A stretch of DNA of 10,241 nucleotides from Planctomycetota bacterium (GTDB taxonomy: Bacteria > Planctomycetota > PUPC01 > JACPCR01). This document shows positions 1-7,376 of this stretch, in pieces (position 1 is the stretch's first letter; each line of letters opens with the position of its first letter). Location of the stretch: positions 1 through 10,241 of the forward strand of contig JASLXP010000897.1 in assembly GCA_030740295.1 (NCBI GenBank). The letters run 5' to 3'. Position numbers and translations under genes: made by a program. Below the pieces are notes generated by a model that ran no database searches, was not told the DNA's origin, and worked only from the letters and a program-made list of their open reading frames with translations.

Positions 1-179
1 TGCTGTCCTTCCGCGTCGTCGAGCTCGAAGAGAATGTCATCGATGTCTTCAATCTCGGCGTAGGATGGGACGGCAATCGCGGCAAGAATCAGGAATGCGA
101 GCATCGGGAGAACTCCGGTTATCGGCTTGGCAAGAAGTGGAACATCAGTCGCTCTTGAAATGTTGCTTCGCTTATTCAT
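1..179 (-). CDS. Exported protein, 5' part only, probable paralogue of the upstream HEAT/GH42 protein
   Basis: The gene starts at base 179 on the minus strand and runs off the left edge, so only 59 codons are visible and function cannot be read directly. The N-terminus has a basic stretch, then a hydrophobic segment (MLAFLILAAIAVPSYA, residues 26-41) ending in SYA|E, a good signal peptidase I site. The mature start is very acidic: EIEDIDDILFELDDAEG. This matches the mature start of the 1620-aa protein just upstream (TQEDIEHLMFDLEEAEPEE) in the pattern E-D-I-x-x-[IL]-[LM]-F-[DE]-L-[DE]-[DE]-A-E. The start lies 5 bases after that gene's stop, so the two are almost certainly co-transcribed. An alternative ATG at base 104 (Met26) has a GGAG eight bases upstream and would give a shorter signal peptide. 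I infer another HEAT-containing exported protein; the gene is certain, the homology fairly likely. Confidence 0.75.
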   Translation of the reverse strand, partial: MNKRSNISRATDVPLLAKPITGVLPMLAFLILAAIAVPSYAEIEDIDDILFELDDAEGQ

Positions 180-184
180 AACTT

Positions 185-3100
185 TCACTTCACATTAAAT
201 CGGCCTTCGCTTTCAACACCCGTGGCCGCATCGCGGGCGGTCACTCTCCACACGCCGGGGGGATCATTCAGGGCAAGCGGAAACTTCGCTTCTGCTTTCC
301 CGCCGATGGTCACCGGGTTCTGGCGATATTCGAGACGCATCTTTTCCGTTGCATCGAAGACATTGACGTGGATTACATGCTCGCCCGGCTCGCCGCCTGA
401 TGTGATCAGTTCGAGCGGAATCCGCACCTGTTGTCTCGCCGTGAACGTGCCGCTTCCAATGTTGATTGATTTTACCTGATAGGGCAGCACGGCATACAGG
501 GTCGTCATCCCGGTGGCAGGCCGCGCGTTGACGCGGTCGCCCTCTGCGACGAGTTTGCCTTCGCGGGAATCGTAGACAAAGGATTTTTGTGGCACCGTCA
601 CCAGGTAATCGTCCTTCTTGTTCCAATCGACCGGGTCTTCCTGATACGTACCCGGCGTGACGCCTACGTAGGACAGGGGGCCGTTGTGGTAGAAGTAGAC
701 GTCGCTGAAATCGTGTTTGCCGTCGGAGCGTTCCCAGCGGAAATCTCTCGAAACACCAGCGAGTTCCATCAGCGCCGAGGCAATCTGCCGGATGCGCTCG
801 CCCTGTTTCGCTCTCAACCGCTCGACTTCGGTCAGCTCCCCACCGAATCCCCGGACGCGCAGCGAGCCGTAGCCGTTGAAGCTGAAGTTCAGGTAAATCG
901 CCTTTCCCTTCCCAAATTCGTTCACCAGAAGCGCGGGGGCAGTCTTGCCACCAGCTTTCAGGCTGCCGTGCGGTGTAGCGGTCGTTAACTCGATACCGTC
1001 ATCAAAGGGAGTAGCAAACTTTCCAAACGGTGTAGGATGGCCGTCCTCGGCCGTCTCTTGCCCAGCCGGGATCGATCCGAACGCCTTTGTGACTTGGAGC
1101 GCGGCCTCTTTAAACGAGCTGTTCGGCTTTGGCACGCGAAGGCCAAACAGGTCTTCCAGTAATCCTTTCTTCAGCCACGTTCCGTGCTCGTTGCGCTGGC
1201 CCACCGCGAAATCGGCTATGGCCGTGCCTCCGGCTTCGACGAACTTTCGTATCTGTTCGGCCTCACGTCGCGAGATGGCCTGCGAATTCGGCAGCAGCAG
1301 AAGCTTGAATTCCCGATTTACCAGCTCGCCCAGCTCGATCTCCTGGTAGGCAACGTATGTGAACTGTCTGCGCAGGTCCTCGAAGGGCATCCCCAGGCTG
1401 AGGAGGTTATCCATAAACTTTGGCCGCCTCGATTGGACTTTCGCTGTCGGATAGCTGGAGTATTGGCTGGCCATGGAGTAATGCATGCCGATACCGAAAG
1501 TTTCCAGTTGCGACCGCAAGAGCATTTTTCCAACGCCTTTCTTGAGCCGGGCAATCTCATCGCCGGTCCAGAATGCCTTGTTAATTGGCGTCAGATCGCC
1601 CTCGAGCATGATGAACGCGTCGGAGCTGCCCCAGTAGTAGGCGTACGCGTCATAGCGGTCGAAAAGAAATTTCCACGGCCGGCGCCGGGTGATCAGCTCG
1701 TTGCTGTCGTGCCTGCCGTACCCGCCGCTCCACATTGCCATCACGGTATCCGGAGTCTTGAAGGACCGGCGAAGCTTGGTCTGAGCGCCGCCGTAGGCGA
1801 GCCACAGGTTGCCTGCCCGGCAGAGCTGCCACCAGTCGTAGTTGGCGCCAGGCGATTGCCGTTGCGTCCCCGACATCCCGATAGTCGCGTCCGGGATGTG
1901 ATGCTGGATCGCCTCCCGGTATCGGCGAATGCGGGCGCTGAAGACGCTGTCCATGTAACGGCGGTGATCGAGCCATGCGCCGGGATGATTGGCGTCCTTT
2001 ACCTCGTTGAGAGAGCGCCCAGTCACGTTTTCCCAGTCGTCGAATTTCGTGCCCCATTCCGCGTTGACCGCGTCAAGCGTTTTGTATTCCCGCCTGGCCC
2101 ATTCGCGAAAATGAAACCGGCAGCTTGGGCAGAAGCAGAAGGCGCTCCCGATGGCCGCTTCGTCCTCCAGCATGATGTCGCGGATGCCAGTTTTGAGGAA
2201 CTTTGCCGCCTTTTCTTCGACACGCTTCATCGCCTGATAGTGGTAATTGGAATTCTGGTAGCAGGGACGCCGGGCATTCCCGCCGCCTCCCCCCGCCGGC
2301 CCGCGGATATCGAACGATAGTCGGTTGATCTTGCCACTGAAGCGGAGCGAGTTGTCGGCCGTTTCCGGATGGGCGTGTGAGTAATCGACTCCGAGCCGGA
2401 CCGTGGCCCATCTTTCGTCTCCCCTGTCTGCGCTCCGCCAGAGGTACCATTTGAAGTCCTGCAAATCTTTCCGCGGCCAAGTGAAGGTGACGGGGAATTG
2501 TTCCTCTGCCAGGGGGCCGCGCTCGTGCGCCAGTTTCAGGCGCAGGTCGGCGAGGACTGCCACCGGCTCGGGGGCTTCGAGCTCGACGGCCAGCTCCCGG
2601 CTGCCCGCTGCTGCGTGCTGCGTCTTTTCTGCCATGAGTCGCCCGCGGGAATCGACAAGGCGCACCTGGAGTTCTGCGCCAGGCTCCGGAATCTCGCCGT
2701 CGACCTGAATAGCTGCGCGAATGGTCTCTCCCTTCCGATAAACACTCTGGTCCCAATCGGCCTTTGACAGTTTTGCCGGGCCGGCAACCTGGAAGGCCAC
2801 GCTGGCCCAGTTGAGCGCGCTCCCATCCGGCCGGCGCAGACTGATGCGGGCCACGTGGACTCCGGCCGGCAGAGGGGGCAACGTGATCCCGGTTTCCTTC
2901 TCGGCACCTGCTGCCAGCGAGATGCTCCCGGAAGCCTTTGCGGTGATCTGACCGGTGCGGTTAATGGTCTCGACAGCAATCGCGATGGTCTCGTCTCGCT
3001 CGCTGTTACTCTTCAGCCTCAAGGTAACCACCGGCTCCTCGAAGACCGGCACTGGCCCAGGCATGCAGTCCAGGCCCAGTATCTGAATCTTCGGGGCTTT

Positions 3101-5047
3101 CCGGCCGAGCCAGAGGAGCGCTCGTAGGAGGGCGGAGCAATTGTAATCATGCGGCCGGAAGCGGACGAAGGGTCGAAACAGTCCCGGACTGGCGAAGCGG
3201 GATGCCGGCTTCGGGAAGTCGTTCACCAGAAGCACACGGCCCTTTCCCGCCTGCCGGACATGAAAAAAGGAATCCTCGAATGGGCGACGCTTTTCCCCCT
3301 TCGTCTCGTACGGCAGCGTACCGAGCGCGAAATCAGAATCCTCCTCGGGATCAGGGAAGCTGCGGACCTCCGCGATTTCATTGTCCGGCTTTTCCTGTTT
3401 CCCGGTCCCGGCTCCGCTGCCGAGGATGAGGAGGCCGGCCCCCGCTCGAACCCGGCGAACGATGAATCGCCGGATGTTCTCCGGCAGGAGCTCCCAGTGC
3501 TTGCGGGTGATCCCCTTGCCCCTTCGAGCGATGACGTAGACTTCGTAATTGCCGGCCAGCTTCTGCTGGATGTCGACGACCGAAGCGCCTTCGAGGGTGT
3601 TCGAGTTGCGTCCGTAAGGGCCCTCGCGCCGTTCGACGATGGTGGCGTATTCGTAGTCCAGCAGGTCCGTTCGCTGGCACAGTTCAACGATGTCGCGCTT
3701 GCCATACTGGTCGCCGATGAAAAGGACTTTCAGTTTCGGACCGGCCCAGGGCCTGGCGAATTCCCATGCCGGCGTCTTGAAATCGTGAAGCAGGCGGAAG
3801 AAGTAATAAAGCGTCCGGTCCGGTGAGTCCCATGCCGTGGCGATGAGGTTCTCGACCATATCGCAGTGCCGCTGCTCGATGTCCAGCTCCGTAATCCCGT
3901 TGAAGATGACTCGACCGGTTCCGAGCACATTTTCCTGAACCACCATCGCCGCCATCTCCGGGCTCGATTGGTTCCGGTAAGGCGCGCATTGCGAGTTGCT
4001 CCAGAATTTCCAGCAGACACGGCCGTCGCTCACCGATGCCAGGTCGGAAATGCGCAGGGGCCAACTGGTCAGGGAATGGACTTCTTCGGTTGAAGGCCCG
4101 GCGGAGTATTCGCCACGCTTCGCGCCCAGTGGGACGGGCACCTGGATGGATTTCAGAAAGTCTCTGACTTCCCGACTGTGAATGTCCCCGTCAAAAACCA
4201 GTGTGCCGCCATCTTTGAGAAACTGTTTGATGGCCTCTGCGTTTTTGCCGGCGAAGACCACTGCCTGTTGTTTCCCGCCGAGCTTCGTCAGGAAGACCAG
4301 CCTGGTCTTCTTTAAGGCTTCAACGAAATCGTCACCGAGGCTCTCGGGCTGGAATTCCCTGGCCACTAACCGGCAGTGGAGCCGTCCATTACCGATGAAC
4401 AGTTTCCAGAAGCTGTTCCGGCCCACCTGAACGATCATGCGCTTGGGCCAGATGCGTTTACTGAAGTCTTCCCGTTTTCGAAGGCCCGTCTGCCACTTGA
4501 GATTGCGCAGGGCGAACTTCGCCGCGCCTGAAACGCGGCTGTCCCTGGATTTACAGAGCCCCTCGAGAAATTGGATGTGGCTGGGGTCCCCCGTGTCGCC
4601 CATCGCTTTGATGGCTGCCGAGCGGACCTGCAGTTCCGGATCCTCGAGCGATTGCCTGATGCATTTGACCGCCGCTGCGTTACCGGCAAAGGGCAGCACC
4701 CGCAGAGCATACCGGCGGACCTCCGGGTTCTCTGATTTCAACATTTCCATGCAGACGGGCACGACGCGTTCATCCGCGAGCCGGCAGGCATAACGCTCCG
4801 CCAGTTCTCGTGTCATCGGCAGGTCTTCCTCGTTGAGGTCCGCAAGCACGGTGAGGAGCGCGGGAGCCGCAAGGGGCGTCAACGTCCGCGCAAGTTTCCG
4901 GACCATCACGTCCCGCTCCTCCGGCTCTGCTTCCTCCAGGTCGAACATCAAATGTTCGATGTCCTCCTGCGTCGGCTCGGCAGTGGACTCACCCAAGGTG
5001 AGGCCGAAGGCGAGAAGTGCATAGCAGCAGGATCGCTGGGGTGGCAT
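185..5047 (-). CDS. Exported multidomain HEAT-repeat / GH42-like beta-galactosidase protein (1620 aa)
   Basis: Seen: signal peptide at residues 1-23 (CCYALLAFGLTLGESTA|EP). HEAT-like repeats at about 60-185 include NPEVRRYALRVL and VRSAAIKAMGDTGDP. Two alpha/beta modules with glycine turns follow, at about 249-290 (KDGGTLVFDGD) and 438-545 (KVLFIGDQYG ... AGLLILGSG, ThuA/glutaminase-like in style). Beta-sandwich modules lie at about 670-850 and a GH42-type barrel at about 865-1215. A trimerisation-like domain spans about 1220-1305 (FEDLRRQFTYVAYQEIELG) and a final beta-sandwich about 1530-1620. GH42 enzymes release terminal beta-galactose. Their zinc motif CxCxxC is present at C971, C973 and C976, with E963 (in LEDEAA) at the acid/base position, although the usual NE reads DE. 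E1149 (FIMLEGD) is a candidate nucleophile. Typical GH42 proteins are about 650-700 aa, so this one is more than twice as long. The frame is open to 5209, but I chose 5047 because it alone places the signal peptide at the N-terminus. No Shine-Dalgarno precedes it. The substrate is unknown and activity is inferred. Confidence 0.85.
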   Translation of the reverse strand: MPPQRSCCYALLAFGLTLGESTAEPTQEDIEHLMFDLEEAEPEERDVMVRKLARTLTPLAAPALLTVLADLNEEDLPMTRELAERYACRLADERVVPVCMEMLKSENPEVRRYALRVLPFAGNAAAVKCIRQSLEDPELQVRSAAIKAMGDTGDPSHIQFLEGLCKSRDSRVSGAAKFALRNLKWQTGLRKREDFSKRIWPKRMIVQVGRNSFWKLFIGNGRLHCRLVAREFQPESLGDDFVEALKKTRLVFLTKLGGKQQAVVFAGKNAEAIKQFLKDGGTLVFDGDIHSREVRDFLKSIQVPVPLGAKRGEYSAGPSTEEVHSLTSWPLRISDLASVSDGRVCWKFWSNSQCAPYRNQSSPEMAAMVVQENVLGTGRVIFNGITELDIEQRHCDMVENLIATAWDSPDRTLYYFFRLLHDFKTPAWEFARPWAGPKLKVLFIGDQYGKRDIVELCQRTDLLDYEYATIVERREGPYGRNSNTLEGASVVDIQQKLAGNYEVYVIARRGKGITRKHWELLPENIRRFIVRRVRAGAGLLILGSGAGTGKQEKPDNEIAEVRSFPDPEEDSDFALGTLPYETKGEKRRPFEDSFFHVRQAGKGRVLLVNDFPKPASRFASPGLFRPFVRFRPHDYNCSALLRALLWLGRKAPKIQILGLDCMPGPVPVFEEPVVTLRLKSNSERDETIAIAVETINRTGQITAKASGSISLAAGAEKETGITLPPLPAGVHVARISLRRPDGSALNWASVAFQVAGPAKLSKADWDQSVYRKGETIRAAIQVDGEIPEPGAELQVRLVDSRGRLMAEKTQHAAAGSRELAVELEAPEPVAVLADLRLKLAHERGPLAEEQFPVTFTWPRKDLQDFKWYLWRSADRGDERWATVRLGVDYSHAHPETADNSLRFSGKINRLSFDIRGPAGGGGGNARRPCYQNSNYHYQAMKRVEEKAAKFLKTGIRDIMLEDEAAIGSAFCFCPSCRFHFREWARREYKTLDAVNAEWGTKFDDWENVTGRSLNEVKDANHPGAWLDHRRYMDSVFSARIRRYREAIQHHIPDATIGMSGTQRQSPGANYDWWQLCRAGNLWLAYGGAQTKLRRSFKTPDTVMAMWSGGYGRHDSNELITRRRPWKFLFDRYDAYAYYWGSSDAFIMLEGDLTPINKAFWTGDEIARLKKGVGKMLLRSQLETFGIGMHYSMASQYSSYPTAKVQSRRPKFMDNLLSLGMPFEDLRRQFTYVAYQEIELGELVNREFKLLLLPNSQAISRREAEQIRKFVEAGGTAIADFAVGQRNEHGTWLKKGLLEDLFGLRVPKPNSSFKEAALQVTKAFGSIPAGQETAEDGHPTPFGKFATPFDDGIELTTATPHGSLKAGGKTAPALLVNEFGKGKAIYLNFSFNGYGSLRVRGFGGELTEVERLRAKQGERIRQIASALMELAGVSRDFRWERSDGKHDFSDVYFYHNGPLSYVGVTPGTYQEDPVDWNKKDDYLVTVPQKSFVYDSREGKLVAEGDRVNARPATGMTTLYAVLPYQVKSINIGSGTFTARQQVRIPLELITSGGEPGEHVIHVNVFDATEKMRLEYRQNPVTIGGKAEAKFPLALNDPPGVWRVTARDAATGVESEGRFNVK

Positions 5048-5222
5048 TGGTGGGATGAGTGAGGAGATATGAGAGATTGGCTGCCCCGTAATCCTAGCGC
5101 GGCCGCCAAGCCACAACCAATCGTAGCCGCAGCAAGCACTGAAGCCTGGGACTGTCCTGCTTGAACCTTCAACAGGAAACAGGCATCTTCGGAGCCACAG
5201 GTCAGGCAAATGCTATCGGGAC
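5048..5222. promoter_or_regulatory. Divergent intergenic region between the minus-strand GH42 unit and the plus-strand GH-like genes
   Basis: The 175 bp between the two divergent starts must hold promoters for both units. The best plus-strand sigma70-like match is TTGAAC at 5161-5166, a 17-base spacer, then CATCTT at 5184-5189. It matches 4/6 and 3/6 consensus bases, which is weak and could be chance. I see no convincing operator palindrome. Neither start has a clear Shine-Dalgarno: the sequence before 5047 on the minus strand is pyrimidine-rich, and that before 5223 reads ATCGGGAC. If translation of the minus-strand gene began at 5209 instead of 5047, nearly all of this region would be coding, but the peptide it would add is rich in Trp, Cys and Arg and buries the signal peptide. 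Confidence 0.4.
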
Positions 5223-7376
5223 ATGAGAATCGATAATATGCTGAGAACCACTTTGGCGGCTCTGACGTCGGTCATGCTTCTACCGGCCGAGTCCTGCGCA
5301 TTCGATCCCCCGGTCATTCCTGTGGGCGCGTGGTACAAGTCTCCGCGGACGGAACCGGATTATGTGCGCTCCGTCGCGCTGAGCCTGAAACAACACAATT
5401 TCAACACGGTCGTTGGGAACGCATCTTTCACACGGGAAATGATCGATATCTTCCAAAAGCAAGGCATTGCCGTCATCACGCGCGGTGACACGTTTCTGGA
5501 TCATCCGGCCGTCATCGGCAGCGTGGTGGGCGACGACCCGGCGCCTGGGAAGGGGCTGCCGCTGGATGTCGAACAGCTCAAGCAGCAGTATCAGAAACTT
5601 CGCGCCAAGACAGACAAGCCGCTGATCACTTGCGCGGCCGGTGACGGCCTTGGCGTTGACAACGTGGATAGCCCGTGGGCATTTTGGAAGGGCGTCGTAC
5701 CCCAGGTCAGGTGTCTCCGCTGGTACGGGATCGCGAGAGGTCACTACGGGATCCTGCACAAGCGTTTGTATAAGGGTCACGTGTCCTTCTCCTCTGTCTT
5801 GAGGATGGCGAGCTCTGGCAAAGGGCCATATTGGATCGTGCTGCCGAGCTTCGGCAAGAACGATCGCGAAGCGGAACATCAGAACCCTTCGGCCGCACAG
5901 ATAAGGGGCATGATGCACCTGGCCCTGGCATACGGCGCAAAAGGCATTTTATTCTGGGCCTTTCAGGATCACGCCGATTGGCAGTGTCTGGTTGCCGAGG
6001 AATCGTTGAAGCCCACGGATGACAAGTACGCTGCCGCGGCCGAGGTGGCCGCCAGGATCCGCGCTCACGGCCAGTTGATCAGATCTCTCAGGCCTGCTGG
6101 GGGAGACGTCAGGTGCCCGAGCTCTTTCGTGGAAGCCGTAGGACAGGTCGACACCGACAAAAGGCAGTACCTGTACGTGGTCAACAAGAATACGAAAGAG
6201 CCCGTGTCGACCCAGCTCCTGTGGTGGGGTGAGAGGCCGAAGCTGACGAGAGCCCGAGACATCTTCAACGGCGAAGATCTGGAGATTTCGTCAAAGCTCG
6301 ACGACGAAGGCTATTGGCGTGTGTCCCTGTCCCTGTCGCCGGGAGAAGGGAAGCTGCTCGCCCTTGCGGATGACAGCCGCAAGAGCAAACCCGGAGAAGT
6401 TGCACCAACCGTCGCCGAGGAAAGCCAACCCAAAGCGGCACCTGCCCCGCCGCCGGTCAGCGACGAGCCCGTGGTCCGCAAAGATGGCCCTCAGCGGGCC
6501 CGCAAACTGCTCGGACCATGGATGGGTCGAAGCGCGAAGTGGGAAGCACCGCTGTTCGGGGGCAGACTCCTTATCGATGGCAAGAAAGCGTACGACAGTG
6601 GCGGGAAACTGATCGGGGCCTATGAAAACGAGGTCGGCGCCTTGGCGGCATGGGATGTAACTTCCAGCCTTGGGACGTCGCTCCCCGCTGGGGCGGCGTT
6701 CATTACGTCCGGTACTATGGATAAGCCGAGGCCCCTGGCGGTCCTGCTGTTCGATCTGGCGCCACGGGACGGCAAGGAGCACACCTATGAGCTGCGTCTC
6801 CCCATGGCAGGTGGACTGAAGGTCGTACGCCGTCTCGCCGCGAACATTTCTCAGAAGACGCTGGAAGCGACCCGCGGGAATGCTAATGCTGCTAACAAGC
6901 TATTCATGAGCAACTACAATTATTTCCAATGTTATCCCAGGGGCCGAGCCAACTACTGCGCGGACACGGTACTACGCCCCGCTGTTAAGGACAGGCCCGG
7001 GTGGCTGATGTCGAGGGTGGTCGAGCCCTGGGGTGGGCCGGTCTTCCCAGCCGCCTACCAGAGGTCTGAGAGGGCCGGTGAAGCGGACGGATCCCTCGTT
7101 GTCTCCGGCCGCGGCAGAGAGCTGCACCTGAAGCTGTTCCTGTTTGTCGCCGATACGCCGGCAGACACTGAACCGCACATATTCTCGGTCTGGGCAGGTA
7201 AGAACGAATTAAGGCTGGGGGCCGACGTGTACGTGAAGTTCCGGAGATTGGCTTATGGCCGTACCGTGTTTGCGTTTTCCGGGCCAGGGTTCAGCATTGG
7301 CGTTACTGAACGTGCAAAGAGTCTGGCGGACGAGATGCTGAAACCGGAAGGAGACGAGTCCGATGATCAGGATTAG
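5223..7376 (+). CDS. Exported GH-like TIM-barrel protein with C-terminal domain of unknown function (717 aa)
   Basis: I do not recognise a named family. Residues 6-26 form a signal peptide (MLRTTLAALTSVMLLPAESCA|F); ATG 5238 is an alternative start that trims only five residues. Residues about 30-290 look like a glycoside-hydrolase-type barrel: alternating strands and helices, a strand-end acidic motif VVGDDP (D104, D105) where related barrels often have D-E-P, and the late-strand motif AYGAKGILFWAFQD (236-249). Residues about 300-382 resemble the beta-sandwich that often follows such barrels (QYLYVVNKN, YWRVSLSLSPGEGKLLAL). A Pro/Ala-rich linker at 385-420 leads to an unassigned domain of about 280 residues ending in an acidic tail. 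Catalytic residues cannot be fixed by eye, so a non-enzymatic sugar-binding role is possible. It is transcribed divergently from the GH42-like gene and overlaps the next reading frame by 14 bases. A role in extracytoplasmic glycan processing is inferred. Confidence 0.8.
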   Translation: MRIDNMLRTTLAALTSVMLLPAESCAFDPPVIPVGAWYKSPRTEPDYVRSVALSLKQHNFNTVVGNASFTREMIDIFQKQGIAVITRGDTFLDHPAVIGSVVGDDPAPGKGLPLDVEQLKQQYQKLRAKTDKPLITCAAGDGLGVDNVDSPWAFWKGVVPQVRCLRWYGIARGHYGILHKRLYKGHVSFSSVLRMASSGKGPYWIVLPSFGKNDREAEHQNPSAAQIRGMMHLALAYGAKGILFWAFQDHADWQCLVAEESLKPTDDKYAAAAEVAARIRAHGQLIRSLRPAGGDVRCPSSFVEAVGQVDTDKRQYLYVVNKNTKEPVSTQLLWWGERPKLTRARDIFNGEDLEISSKLDDEGYWRVSLSLSPGEGKLLALADDSRKSKPGEVAPTVAEESQPKAAPAPPPVSDEPVVRKDGPQRARKLLGPWMGRSAKWEAPLFGGRLLIDGKKAYDSGGKLIGAYENEVGALAAWDVTSSLGTSLPAGAAFITSGTMDKPRPLAVLLFDLAPRDGKEHTYELRLPMAGGLKVVRRLAANISQKTLEATRGNANAANKLFMSNYNYFQCYPRGRANYCADTVLRPAVKDRPGWLMSRVVEPWGGPVFPAAYQRSERAGEADGSLVVSGRGRELHLKLFLFVADTPADTEPHIFSVWAGKNELRLGADVYVKFRRLAYGRTVFAFSGPGFSIGVTERAKSLADEMLKPEGDESDDQD
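7348..7353 (+). promoter_or_regulatory. Ribosome binding site AAGGAG for the 7363 start
   Basis: AAGGAG lies nine bases before the ATG at 7363, inside the last codons of the preceding gene. It is the clearest Shine-Dalgarno in the window and supports 7363 as the true start. It also indicates translational coupling, since the upstream gene ends at 7376, inside the new gene. Confidence 0.7.

Noticed and set aside
1184..2320. A 378-codon open frame on the plus strand opposite the GH42-like barrel
   Set aside because: It lies wholly antisense to a well-supported domain, and its translation has no motif, signal or family pattern. It is explained by codon bias of the real gene.
3149..3826. A 225-codon open frame on the plus strand opposite residues about 408-633 of the giant protein
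   Set aside because: Antisense shadow: the opposite strand encodes a coherent alpha/beta module with glycine turns, while this frame shows no recognisable fold pattern.
5048..5209. N-terminal extension of the giant protein to an ATG at 5209
   Set aside because: The added 54 residues are Trp/Cys/Arg-rich without family character and would bury a clear signal peptide. The ATG at 5047 is better.
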